From: Blautia sp. | GTDB lineage: Bacteria; Bacillota; Clostridia; Lachnospirales; Lachnospiraceae | Length of the DNA stretch: 64,000 bases | Direction of reading: 5' to 3' | NCBI GenBank assembly: GCA_023663685.1 | Contig: JAMPHB010000001.1 | Span: forward strand, 547,220 to 611,219 | In this document: positions 44,499 through 52,956 of the stretch, one piece after another | Layout: each line of letters opens with the position of its first letter | Position numbering within the stretch: the stretch's first letter is position 1 | Position numbers and translations under genes: made by a program | The notes under the pieces: generated by a model | Told to the model about the DNA's origin: nothing | What the model saw: only the letters and a program-made list of their open reading frames with translations | The model's database searches: none

Positions 44499-45395
44499 AT
44501 GTACACACAATTTTTTGGGAACTATTTGATCGCGAACGGTTATATCACGCAGGATCAGCTGTTTTCAGCGATGAAACGGCAGACCAACAAGCACACAAAG
44601 CTCGGCACCCTCGCCATGCACGCGGGTTATATGACCGCCTCCGAGGTGGACGAGATCGTCATTCACCAGACCCACGAGGATCGCAAATTCGGCGAGCTTG
44701 CCATTGAGTTTGGCTATCTGACCAACGAACAGGTCATCGCCCTCCTAAAATCCCAGAGTCCGGATTTTCTTCTTTTGGGACAGGTTCTTTTGGATGATGG
44801 CATTCTGTCGAACACAGAGTTTGAGAATATTCTGGCGGATTACCGCTCCCAGAATGAGCTCACCGATCTGAATATGCTGGTGGAGGATCAGGAGATTATC
44901 ACAAAGCTGTTTGAGAAGTTCCTGATTGTGTCAGAGACTCCCCTTCCCCGCAACAGCCGTATGTATATCGAGCTTTTATTCAACAACTTTGTCCGTTTTA
45001 TCGGGGATGACTTTACCCCGATTTCCATTGAGGAGATCACAGAGTTCCCCGTCGAGTGCTGTGTCCGGCAGGCTGTCTGCGGCGATTATTCCATAGTCTC
45101 TTATTTATGTATGGATGAGCCGACAGCTATTGCTTTCGCCAGCCGCTATGTCGAGGATGAATTCTTAGAGTACGATGATTATGTAAAGGCTTCCCTGGAG
45201 GATTTCCAGAATCTTCACAACGGCCTTTTCATCGTGAATGTGTCGAACGACTCTTCTCTGGAGCTCACCATCAATCCTCCGGAGCATGTGGAAGATCCTA
45301 TCTTAGCCTTCAATGAGCACACTACATATTATATACCGGTGTTATATACCTTTGGCACCGTGCATTTTCTCATGGAAGTCATTAAAGCTGACTAA
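44499..45395 (+). CDS. MshEN-like repeat protein with CheX-like C-terminal region
   Basis: A 298-residue protein. Residues 5-115 contain four copies of a 24-residue unit at 5-28, 34-57, 63-86 and 92-115, each separated by exactly five residues (period 29). Each has G at positions 3 and 10, a Tyr/Ile-hydrophobic pair after it and Gln at position 24 in three copies. This is the spacing of MshEN motifs that bind c-di-GMP, but the first Arg is replaced by Phe, Lys, Lys and Leu. The C-terminal half (about 150-298) has a weak likeness to CheX/CheC phosphatases, without a clear catalytic ExxN. It sits three bases after a CheY gene, suggesting it acts on it. The function is inference. Confidence 0.65.
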   Translation: MYTQFFGNYLIANGYITQDQLFSAMKRQTNKHTKLGTLAMHAGYMTASEVDEIVIHQTHEDRKFGELAIEFGYLTNEQVIALLKSQSPDFLLLGQVLLDDGILSNTEFENILADYRSQNELTDLNMLVEDQEIITKLFEKFLIVSETPLPRNSRMYIELLFNNFVRFIGDDFTPISIEEITEFPVECCVRQAVCGDYSIVSYLCMDEPTAIAFASRYVEDEFLEYDDYVKASLEDFQNLHNGLFIVNVSNDSSLELTINPPEHVEDPILAFNEHTTYYIPVLYTFGTVHFLMEVIKAD

Positions 45396-45398
45396 TAA

Positions 45399-45446
45399 GC
45401 GCATAAAAAGCCCCTGCCGGTTTCCCGGCAGGGGCTTTTTATGCGC
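45399..45446. terminator. Strong bidirectional terminator
   Basis: A 22-bp perfect stem beginning GCGCATAAAAAGCCCCTGCCGG around a TTTC loop, with A- and T-runs on either side. It separates two convergent transcription units. Confidence 0.9.
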
Positions 45447-45449
45447 CCG

Positions 45450-46937
45450 CTATACTCCAAGGAAGCGCTTAACCACACTGGGCATGTCTTCCACCTCACA
45501 GACAGTCTCGTGAAGCACCGGCGCGCTCCTGATTTCTTCAATCGCCTGCGGCACCCGGATATTTCCAAGTCTGGAAAGTTCGTCTACAAGCTCAAAATCC
45601 CCCATGGAATCATAGCTGCTGTCAATCGCTCTCATCACGCTTCTGGTAAACTTAAAAGGACTGGCAGTACTTGCAATCACAGTCTTTGTCGTATCCCCCG
45701 TGTCCTTCTTATACTTCTCATATACCCCGGAAGCTACCGCCGTGTGGGTATCCAGGATATAGCCCGTATCTTCATACATCTTCTTAATAACCTCTGCGGT
45801 CTCCTGCTCTCCGGTGTAATTACCGTAAAAATCCGCAAGTCCTTCACGCATCTGTCCGGTAATCTCATAGCGCCCGGTGGCTGCAAGGCTCTCCATGAGC
45901 CTGGCGTTCTTCTTCGCATCCTCTCCCGCAATATGGTAAATCAGACGCTCCAGATTCGAAGAAATCAGGATATCCATCGAGGGAGAGCTTGTCAGGATGA
46001 ACTCACGGTTTTTGTCGTAGATTCCCGTGGAGAAAAAGTCGTAAAGCACTTTGTTCTCGTTGGAAGCACAGATCAGCTTTCCAATCGGAAGTCCCATATT
46101 TTTCGCGTAGAATGCCGCGAGAATATTTCCAAAATTCCCGGTAGGCACGGCCACATTCATGGGCTCACCCTTCCCAATCACACCGAGCCCGTACAGCTTT
46201 GCATAAGCGTATACATAGTAGACCACCTGCGGAATCAGCCGCCCGATATTGATGGAGTTCGCAGAGGAGAACTGATATCCCGCCGCTCCAAGCTCCTCCT
46301 CCAGCGCCTTGTCGCCAAACATCTGCTTTACGCCGGTCTGAGCCTGGTCAAAATTGCCATGAATCCCGACCACAAGCGTATTCTTCCCCTTCTGGGTCAC
46401 CATCTGCTTTTCCTGAATCGGGCTCACGCCGTTTTTCGGATAAAATACAATAATCTTTGTACCCTCTACATCTGCAAAGCCCGCCAGGGCCGCCTTCCCC
46501 GTATCCCCGGAGGTAGCAGTCAGTATTACAATCTCGTTTTTGACCTGATTCTTTTTGGCGGAAGTGGTCAGAAGATGGGGCAGGATTGACAGCGCCATAT
46601 CCTTAAAGGCAATCGTCGCCCCGTGGAACAGCTCCAGATAGTAAGCGCACCCTGCCTCCGCTAAGGGAGCAATCTCCGGAACGTCAAATTTCTCATCGTA
46701 GGCCTTTTTGATACAATCCTTTAGCTCCTCTGCGGTGAAGTCCGTGAAAAACAGCTTCATCACCTCGTAAGCCGTCTCCTGATAGGTCATATCCTTAAGC
46801 TCGTCTATCGACACATCCAGTTCCGGAATGCTCTCCGGCACGAAAAGCCCTCCGTCCCCGGCGAGTCCCTGCAGAATGGCCTGTGAAGCCGTCCGCTTAA
46901 TCTCATTATTTCTGGTGCTTACATACATTCGGTTCAT
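45450..46937 (-). CDS. thrC: Threonine synthase
   Basis: A 495-residue PLP enzyme with an N-terminal MYVSTRNNEIKRTASQAILQG segment split around the family start, the PLP lysine in GATIAFKDMALSILP and TATSGDTGKAALAGF binding phosphate, and VPTGNFGNILAAFYAK. It converts O-phosphohomoserine to threonine. Its size places it in the longer (about 490-residue) group. AGGAGG lies 7 bases before the ATG at 46937; a later Met three codons on is possible. The stop lies 4 bases from the strong terminator. Confidence 0.95.
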   Translation of the reverse strand: MNRMYVSTRNNEIKRTASQAILQGLAGDGGLFVPESIPELDVSIDELKDMTYQETAYEVMKLFFTDFTAEELKDCIKKAYDEKFDVPEIAPLAEAGCAYYLELFHGATIAFKDMALSILPHLLTTSAKKNQVKNEIVILTATSGDTGKAALAGFADVEGTKIIVFYPKNGVSPIQEKQMVTQKGKNTLVVGIHGNFDQAQTGVKQMFGDKALEEELGAAGYQFSSANSINIGRLIPQVVYYVYAYAKLYGLGVIGKGEPMNVAVPTGNFGNILAAFYAKNMGLPIGKLICASNENKVLYDFFSTGIYDKNREFILTSSPSMDILISSNLERLIYHIAGEDAKKNARLMESLAATGRYEITGQMREGLADFYGNYTGEQETAEVIKKMYEDTGYILDTHTAVASGVYEKYKKDTGDTTKTVIASTASPFKFTRSVMRAIDSSYDSMGDFELVDELSRLGNIRVPQAIEEIRSAPVLHETVCEVEDMPSVVKRFLGV

Positions 46938-47012
46938 TCGTGACCTCCTATCCTTGCGTTGACTGTCCTGCACGATTCACAGCACTTGGTCACATTATAT
47001 TGAAAAAATGAA

Positions 47013-47042
47013 TTGCTGTCAATGTGCGGATTATGTTATACT
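47013..47042 (+). promoter_or_regulatory. Promoter of the AP2/HNH-like gene
   Basis: TTGCTG (47013-47018), 18-base spacer, TATACT (47037-47042), 33 bases before the ATG. The -35 is a weak match. Confidence 0.45.
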
Positions 47043-47074
47043 GATTGAAACTATTACTATCTGACGGAGGCCCT

Positions 47075-47884
47075 ATGCTATCAGGCGTATATACCGCAAC
47101 CAGAAAGGACGGCACGCTCTACTACCGTTCCAGCATCACCTACCAGAATAAACACATCAGCCTCGGCAGCTACGACACCGAGGAGGACGCCCACAGCGCC
47201 TACCGGACGGCGTATGCTCTGCTCGCGCAGACGCAGTCCATCGAGGACTCCTTCTATCTGACCCGCTATCTCCCCTTCGACAAGCTGGTCAGCCTGATCA
47301 ATTACCGGGACAACCGCATGTACATCTCGACCCCGATCTACCTGCGCAAAAATTATTTCAGCTACTATCTGGACGTGAATCAGGAGCTGAAATTTGATAT
47401 TGACGACCTATTCTATTACAGCAGCCACCGGATCATGCAGCGGCAGGGACATCTGTATGTGAACGACTACGGGATGCAGGTCACACTGCAGAGCCGCTAC
47501 GGAATCAAGAGCCACGCGGTCTGCGGGCGGGATTATCTGTTTGTGAACGGGGATTCCACAGACTTCCGCTACTCCAATATTGAGATCATCAACCCCTATT
47601 TCGGCGTCACGCGCATCGAGAAGGGCGGACAGACCCGCTACCGGACCAAAATCCACATACGGGGCAATTACACCGTCGGCACCTACAAAAATCCCGAAAA
47701 AGCGGCCATTGCCTACAATAAGGCGGTAGACATGGCGCATCAGGCCGGAATCGACAAGGTTTTTCAGGAAAACTATATCGACAGCTTTTCCGCCAGTGAA
47801 TACGCCGACGTCTACACCTCCATCAAAATTTCCCAGAACTATCTGGACTATCTGAGCTCCTTAAGCCAGACTACTTCTGATTGA
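47075..47884 (+). CDS. AP2-domain protein with degenerate HNH-like core
   Basis: A 269-residue protein. Residues 3-50 and 177-224 both look like AP2 DNA-binding units ([10 protein letters not shown]...[16 protein letters not shown] and [18 protein letters not shown]...[17 protein letters not shown]). Between them, at 151-171, [20 protein letters not shown] parallels the H-x-N-G-x-x-x-D-N-R-x-x-N-L core of HNH homing endonucleases, but the catalytic His is replaced by Phe or Val. It is probably a former homing endonuclease reused for DNA binding. GGAGG precedes the ATG; a TTG ten codons earlier is less likely. Its 3' end overlaps leuD by 14 bases tail to tail. Its target is unknown. Confidence 0.6.
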   Translation: MLSGVYTATRKDGTLYYRSSITYQNKHISLGSYDTEEDAHSAYRTAYALLAQTQSIEDSFYLTRYLPFDKLVSLINYRDNRMYISTPIYLRKNYFSYYLDVNQELKFDIDDLFYYSSHRIMQRQGHLYVNDYGMQVTLQSRYGIKSHAVCGRDYLFVNGDSTDFRYSNIEIINPYFGVTRIEKGGQTRYRTKIHIRGNYTVGTYKNPEKAAIAYNKAVDMAHQAGIDKVFQENYIDSFSASEYADVYTSIKISQNYLDYLSSLSQTTSD

Positions 47885-48359
47885 TATAATTGACAAGCCC
47901 CCCGCAGTCAATCAGCTGCTGCATAAAGGCCGGGAATGCCTGCCCCGTGTAGCTTTCGCCAGTGGTCACATCGGTGATGGTTCCAGAATCAAAATCCACC
48001 TCCACCTCATCGCCTGCGCTAATTACTCTCGCCGCCTCCGGGCACTCGATGATCGGAAGACCGATATTGATGGCGTTGCGGTAGAAAATCCGGGCAAAGG
48101 TCTCCGCAATCACACAGCTCACTCCCGCCGCCTTAATCGCGATGGGCGCGTGCTCCCGCGAGGAGCCGCAGCCAAAATTCTTGTGGGCGACTATGATATC
48201 CCCCTGCTCCACCTTCTTCACAAAATCTTTGTCGATATCCTCCATACAGTGGGTGGCAAGCTCCTTTGGGTCGGAGGAATTCAAGTACCTCGCGGGAATG
48301 ATTACATCCGTATCTACATTATCTCCGTATTGAAATACACGGCCATGTGCTGCTTTCAT
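47871..48359 (-). CDS. leuD: 3-isopropylmalate dehydratase small subunit
   Basis: A 162-residue aconitase swivel domain: [19 protein letters not shown] and [20 protein letters not shown]. With LeuC it isomerises 2- to 3-isopropylmalate in leucine synthesis. The second ATG (48359) is 8 bases after AGGAGG, the first only 2, so the second is preferred. It is 13 bases after leuC. The 14-base overlap with the opposite gene means the transcripts of the two genes end across each other. Confidence 0.95.
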   Translation of the reverse strand: MKAAHGRVFQYGDNVDTDVIIPARYLNSSDPKELATHCMEDIDKDFVKKVEQGDIIVAHKNFGCGSSREHAPIAIKAAGVSCVIAETFARIFYRNAINIGLPIIECPEAARVISAGDEVEVDFDSGTITDVTTGESYTGQAFPAFMQQLIDCGGLVNYINQK

Positions 48360-48372
48360 ATGCATCTCCTCC

Positions 48373-49635
48373 TTACATCACTTCACTCGGGCCACTGATT
48401 TTTCCGGTGACTGCGGATGCGGCGGCAACTGCCGGGCTCGCAAGATACACCTCAGACTCCACATGTCCCATACGTCCGACAAAGTTGCGGTTCGTGGTGG
48501 AAATACACCTCTCCCCCTCCGCCAGCACACCCATATAGCCTCCCAGGCAGGGGCCGCAGGTCGGGGTGCTGACAATCGCTCCTGCCTCGATAAAGGTGCG
48601 GATCAGCCCCTCTTCCATCGCATCCAGATAGATTTTCTGGGTGGCAGGAATTACGATTGTCCGCACGCCCTTTTTCACCCGTTTTCCTTTCAGAATCTCC
48701 GCAGCGATGCGCAGATCCTCCATGCGGCCGTTTGTGCAGGAGCCGATCACCACCTGATCAACCGCTACCTCTCCCACCTCGTCAATCGTCCTCGTGTTCT
48801 CAGGAAGATGCGGAAATGCCACTGTGGGCTTTAAGGTACTGAGGTCGATTGTGTACTCCTCGTCGTACTCTGCGTCCGCGTCCGCCTCATACTCTACGAA
48901 GGGACGCCCGCTGTGCTCCTTCATATAGGCTCTTGTCAGATCATCTACCGGGAAAATTCCGTTTTTCGCGCCTCCCTCGATTGCCATGTTCGCAATTGTA
49001 AAGCGGTCGTCCATCGAAAGATAGCGGATGCCGTCTCCCACAAACTCCATGGAGCGGTACAGTGCACCATCCACCCCGATCATTCCAATGATGTGAAGAA
49101 TCACGTCCTTGCCACTGACCCATTTGGCCGGCTTTCCCGTAATGCAAAAACGGATTGCAGAGGGAACCTTAAACCATGCTTTCCCCGTCGCCATACCTGC
49201 AGCCATATCCGTGCTTCCCACACCGGTGGAAAAGGCTCCCAGCGCCCCGTAGGTGCAGGTATGTGAGTCTGCGCCGATAATCACATCCCCGGCAACGGTC
49301 AGGCCTTTTTCCGGCAGCAGGGCGTGCTCGATTCCCATCTCTCCCACATCGAAATAATTTGTAATCTCATGCCTGCCGGCAAACTCCCGCACACATTTAC
49401 AGTGCTCTGCGGATTTAATATCCTTGTTCGGTGCAAAATGATCCATTACAAGCGCGATCTTATCCTTGTGGAACACCTCGCCCGCCTTCATCTTCTCAAT
49501 CTCGTGAATCGCCACCGGAGAGGTAATATCATTTCCCAAAACCAGATCCAGTTCCGCCTCGATCAGCTGCCCGGCCTTCACACTGGAAAGCCCTGCATGT
49601 GCGGCAAGAATCTTCTGCGTCATTGTCATTCCCAT
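48373..49635 (-). CDS. leuC: 3-isopropylmalate dehydratase large subunit
   Basis: A 420-residue aconitase-family subunit. [13 protein letters not shown] and [12 protein letters not shown] supply the three cluster cysteines, [20 protein letters not shown] is another signature. It is the shorter (about 420-residue) bacterial/archaeal type rather than the 466-residue E. coli type. AGGAGG lies 7 bases before the ATG. It is divergent from a LysR regulator across a 130-bp gap. Confidence 0.95.
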   Translation of the reverse strand: MGMTMTQKILAAHAGLSSVKAGQLIEAELDLVLGNDITSPVAIHEIEKMKAGEVFHKDKIALVMDHFAPNKDIKSAEHCKCVREFAGRHEITNYFDVGEMGIEHALLPEKGLTVAGDVIIGADSHTCTYGALGAFSTGVGSTDMAAGMATGKAWFKVPSAIRFCITGKPAKWVSGKDVILHIIGMIGVDGALYRSMEFVGDGIRYLSMDDRFTIANMAIEGGAKNGIFPVDDLTRAYMKEHSGRPFVEYEADADAEYDEEYTIDLSTLKPTVAFPHLPENTRTIDEVGEVAVDQVVIGSCTNGRMEDLRIAAEILKGKRVKKGVRTIVIPATQKIYLDAMEEGLIRTFIEAGAIVSTPTCGPCLGGYMGVLAEGERCISTTNRNFVGRMGHVESEVYLASPAVAAASAVTGKISGPSEVM

Positions 49636-49671
49636 ACCATATCCTCCTTATCTCATTTTCTCTGTGGAAAA

Positions 49672-49700
49672 ATTCTAACATAGATTATTTTATAAATGAA
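49672..49700 (-). promoter_or_regulatory. Probable leuCD promoter
   Basis: Minus strand TTCATT (49695-49700), 17 bases, TAGAAT (49672-49677), 37 bases before leuC. The -35 is poor, consistent with an activator-dependent promoter. Confidence 0.45.
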
Positions 49701-49716
49701 ATACATAATAAACATA

Positions 49717-49745
49717 TTTACCATAACCATATTTTATGATATAAT
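49717..49745 (+). promoter_or_regulatory. Probable promoter of the LysR gene
   Basis: TTTACC (49717-49722), 17 bases, perfect TATAAT (49740-49745), 21 bases before the ATG. A direct repeat CATATTT occurs at 49713-49719 and 49728-49734, within this promoter, a candidate regulator site. Confidence 0.55.
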
Positions 49746-49765
49746 CCACGGTAAGGAGGGGAAAC

Positions 49766-50707
49766 ATGAACCAGAATTTATCGTCCTACTGGATCTTCTA
49801 CACAGTGGCCAACGCCGGTAACATCTCAAAGGCCGCCAAGGAGCTATACATCAGCCAGCCGGCCATCAGCAAATCCATCCAGAAGCTGGAGATGAGCCTG
49901 AACTGTAAGCTTTTTTCCAGAAGCTCCCGCGGTGTCGTGCTGACGGAGGAGGGAGCCCTGCTCTACAGCCACGTCAGGGACGCCTTCGAGTCCTTAAGCC
50001 TCGGGGAGGACAAGCTAAAACTCTCGATTGCGCTGGGGGTGGGTCATCTGCAGATTGGCGTAAGCGCCACTCTCTGCAAGCATCTGCTCATGCCCTACTT
50101 AAAGGAGTTCATCCGCCGCAAGCCCCATATCAGCCTCTCGATCAAGTGCCAGTCCACCAACGAGACTCTCCGGCTTTTGGACGAGAACAAGATTGACATT
50201 GGACTGATTGGCAGGCCGGAGAGCCTCAAGGGCATACGCTTTCACTATCTGGAGCAGATTGAGGATATTTTCGTTGCAAACAGCGACTACATCTCCAATC
50301 TAAAAAAGCGGGGAATCCCACAAAGCGGGCTGCTGGAAAATTCCACGCTTATGCTCCTTGATAAGAACAATATGACAAGGCGCTATATCGACGATTATCT
50401 GCAGGAAAACCATATCACCGTAGCGGAGTCCATCGACGTTTCCAACATGGAGCTTCTCATCGACTTCGCAAAGATCGGCGTGGGCGTGGCATGCGTCATT
50501 AAAAGCTTTGTGCTGGACGCCCTGCAGGAGAAAAGCCTGATCCAGATTCCACTGAAAACCCCCATCCATACAAGGGAGGTGGGCTTTGCCTACCGGGAAA
50601 ATGAAAAGCCCTCTAAATCCCTGCAGGCATTTATCGACTTTTTCAATGAATATCAACCAAAGGAGGTAACACATGAAAGAACAGCTTCACACCATTCCAA
50701 TCTCTGA
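49766..50707 (+). CDS. LysR-family transcriptional regulator
   Basis: A 313-residue regulator with a winged helix-turn-helix at residues 5-65 (NISKAAKELYISQPAISKSIQKLE) and an effector-binding substrate domain (about 90-300). It is divergent from leuCD with 130 bases between, the usual LysR layout for control of the neighbour, so regulation of leucine genes is plausible. Its C-terminus extends 35 bases into the next gene. AAGGAGGGG precedes the ATG. Confidence 0.9.
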   Translation: MNQNLSSYWIFYTVANAGNISKAAKELYISQPAISKSIQKLEMSLNCKLFSRSSRGVVLTEEGALLYSHVRDAFESLSLGEDKLKLSIALGVGHLQIGVSATLCKHLLMPYLKEFIRRKPHISLSIKCQSTNETLRLLDENKIDIGLIGRPESLKGIRFHYLEQIEDIFVANSDYISNLKKRGIPQSGLLENSTLMLLDKNNMTRRYIDDYLQENHITVAESIDVSNMELLIDFAKIGVGVACVIKSFVLDALQEKSLIQIPLKTPIHTREVGFAYRENEKPSKSLQAFIDFFNEYQPKEVTHERTASHHSNL

Positions 50708-51434
50708 CGCTATGGCCAACGCCGGGGAATGCCCCTTCTGCTACATAGAGAAAAGAACTGAGGATCACATGATGGACTTCGTGCTTGGGCACGGAGCCTC
50801 CTACATGGAAGCGGATATCCGCGACATGACCGACAGGGAGGGATTCTGCCGCGCCCACTTTAAGAAAATGTTCGACTACGGCAACTCCCTGGGCAACGCA
50901 TGGATCCTAAAGACCCTCTACAAGCGGCATCTGGAGGAGATGGATAAAGAATTTAAGAATTTTAAACCACGGCAGGCAGGGAAAAAAGGACTGTTCGCCA
51001 AAAAGGAGGCAGGCGACAACTCCATCGTGGACTGGATCAACCGCAGGGAAGAATCCTGCTTTATCTGCACCAGCGTGGAAAAAACCTTCGGTGCTTACAT
51101 GAAGACATTTTTCAATATGTACAAAAATGACGTGGATTTTAAAAAGCAGGTGAAGGAGACAAAGGGCTTCTGCCTCTCTCATTTCAAAGTGCTCTGTGAG
51201 GGCGCGGATGCTGCCCTCTCCGAAAAAGAACGGGAGGAATTCTACGCCGCCATGCTGCCACTCATGCAGGAAAATTTCAGCCGCATCTATGAGGACGTGG
51301 CATGGTTCATCGAGAAGTACGACTACAAGAACAAGGATGCAGACTGGAAGGACTCTAAGGACGCAATCCAGCGCAGTATGCAAAAGCTCCGGGGAAGCGA
51401 CCCCTCCCTGCCTCCCCATGTGCTCAAAAAATAA
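50673..51434 (+). CDS. DUF6062-type protein with two CxxC/GFCxxH units
   Basis: A 253-residue cytoplasmic protein resembling DUF6062. It contains two similar units: C20PFC23 then GFC59xxH62, and C129xxC132 then GFC167xxH170, the cysteines 38-39 residues apart in each unit. The four-ligand sets suggest two metal (Zn or Fe) sites. No enzymatic motif is visible. It starts 35 bases before the LysR stop, with AGGAGG 6 bases before ATG inside the LysR gene, so translation is coupled and the two proteins may share a role. A terminator follows at 51441. Confidence 0.7.
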   Translation: MKEQLHTIPISDAMANAGECPFCYIEKRTEDHMMDFVLGHGASYMEADIRDMTDREGFCRAHFKKMFDYGNSLGNAWILKTLYKRHLEEMDKEFKNFKPRQAGKKGLFAKKEAGDNSIVDWINRREESCFICTSVEKTFGAYMKTFFNMYKNDVDFKKQVKETKGFCLSHFKVLCEGADAALSEKEREEFYAAMLPLMQENFSRIYEDVAWFIEKYDYKNKDADWKDSKDAIQRSMQKLRGSDPSLPPHVLKK

Positions 51435-51440
51435 AAAGCA

Positions 51441-51471
51441 GGCTGTTGCATCATGCAACAGCCCCTTTTTT
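51441..51471 (+). terminator. Terminator after the DUF6062 gene
   Basis: Stem GGCTGTTGC / GCAACAGCC (11-bp extended) followed by CCTTTTTT. The reverse strand also has a T-run, so it probably also ends the opposite transcript of the transglutaminase gene. Confidence 0.85.
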
Positions 51472-51474
51472 ATA

Positions 51475-52935
51475 TCAGTCAGCCGTCCCGGCGGGTTTAT
51501 TGGTATATCCGCGCCCGGTCAGATAATACAGCTCCCAGTAATTTTTTCCATCCTCTGCCAGATCAACAGATTCGGAACCGTCCAGACCGTGCGTTTTCCA
51601 CAGTGTCGGTGACATAAAATAGTTGTCGCTCTCATGTCCGCTTTCCCTGTCGTCATCCCATGTACAGTCGATATAATACCATGTACCGTCGATGCAGACG
51701 CGGTTCCACGCGTGGGCGTCACGATAGGAGCCGTTCCATGCATCTCCGGTGACATACTCACACTGGAGCCCTGCGGCATTTGCCATAATGTAGAACGCAA
51801 CCGCGTAGCTCTCACAGACGCCCTCCCCGTGAAGCAGGACACCGCTCGCTGAATACGCCCATCTCTCCGCATTGTGCTCGTTCCCGTGATAATAATTCGC
51901 ATGGTAGATCAGATAATCGTGGATGGCCTTCGCCTTCTCGGTATCGGTCATCTGCCCGTTCACCACCGAATCCACCGCTGCAAAGGCGGCTTCAAGCACC
52001 CCGGCACTCTCCGGGCTGAACCCGGTCGAATCCCTTCTCTCCAGAACTTCCTTAACCGGGTAGGACACATAGAAATTCTTCTTATAAGTCTTGCCCTCAA
52101 ACTTGAAGGACAGCGTGTGCTTTCCCGGTCCACACTTGATGCTGTTCTTCATTGAAGAGCCGTCCAGCTTTAAGTCGATTCCCTTCTTCTTCATCGCACT
52201 CGGCGTAAGAAGCTTAGAGCCATCGTAGTCCAGCCATGTAATCTGCGACTTATAGGGAACATTCGCATATACGCTGTTTGCATATACCTCGGTCTCCTGA
52301 CGAATCGCGTCACTGGCCGACGAAGCCACACTAAAAAACCCGATTGCATCGTTTAATATCTGGTCTGCCTCATACGCATAGTAGGGGGAGGAGCCGGAGA
52401 ACGTGCCGTATTTGTAGTAGAGCTCTCCAAAGGTACCGATGTCAAGCCCCAGACATTCCCCTGTGCTTTTAATTTTAGAGCTCATGGTCAGGCCGAAATC
52501 CAGCTTGACCTGACTCGTATCGTATTTGTCCGACGCGAGCGTAAATTTGAACTTTCTGCCCGCGACAACCGCCTGCTGTTTCAGCCAGACCTGACTCGCT
52601 TTCGCCGGAATCACCGTGACCGTATAGACCGTGGTGCTGCCCCCGGACTTAACCGTGATTTTCGCTACGCCAAGCTTTACCGCCTTTACCACGCCCTTTG
52701 CGGTCACCGTCGCGACCTTTTTATTCGACGAGGAATATTTCGGATTCTTATATCCTCCCGGCAGCTTAATCTTCGCTTTCTTTCCACACACTACCTGCGA
52801 CTGCCACGAACTGATCGTAGTCGTCCCGGCCGCATACACCTGCTCTGGTGCGAACGCCGGAGCCGATGTAAAAAGCATGGCAAGGCACATGAACAGCGCA
52901 AGAAAGCGAAAACGCCCCTTTGTGTGATTTCTCAT
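51475..52935 (-). CDS. Secreted transglutaminase-like protein with Ig-like domain
   Basis: A 486-residue protein: signal peptide (about 1-35, cleavage near VYAAG), an Ig-like Big_2 domain (about 40-115: KYSSSNKKVATVTAKGVVKA), a long central region, and a transglutaminase-like domain at about 310-450. The catalytic triad is visible: Cys374 in GEGVCESYA, His408 in DAHAWNRV and Asp423 in WYYIDCTWDD. Such domains may cross-link or hydrolyse peptides outside the cell. It lies 22 bases after the FliD_C-like gene, same strand, so the three genes are likely one operon. Confidence 0.85.
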   Translation of the reverse strand: MRNHTKGRFRFLALFMCLAMLFTSAPAFAPEQVYAAGTTTISSWQSQVVCGKKAKIKLPGGYKNPKYSSSNKKVATVTAKGVVKAVKLGVAKITVKSGGSTTVYTVTVIPAKASQVWLKQQAVVAGRKFKFTLASDKYDTSQVKLDFGLTMSSKIKSTGECLGLDIGTFGELYYKYGTFSGSSPYYAYEADQILNDAIGFFSVASSASDAIRQETEVYANSVYANVPYKSQITWLDYDGSKLLTPSAMKKKGIDLKLDGSSMKNSIKCGPGKHTLSFKFEGKTYKKNFYVSYPVKEVLERRDSTGFSPESAGVLEAAFAAVDSVVNGQMTDTEKAKAIHDYLIYHANYYHGNEHNAERWAYSASGVLLHGEGVCESYAVAFYIMANAAGLQCEYVTGDAWNGSYRDAHAWNRVCIDGTWYYIDCTWDDDRESGHESDNYFMSPTLWKTHGLDGSESVDLAEDGKNYWELYYLTGRGYTNKPAGTAD

Positions 52936-52956
52936 AACAATCTCCTATCCCTTTTC

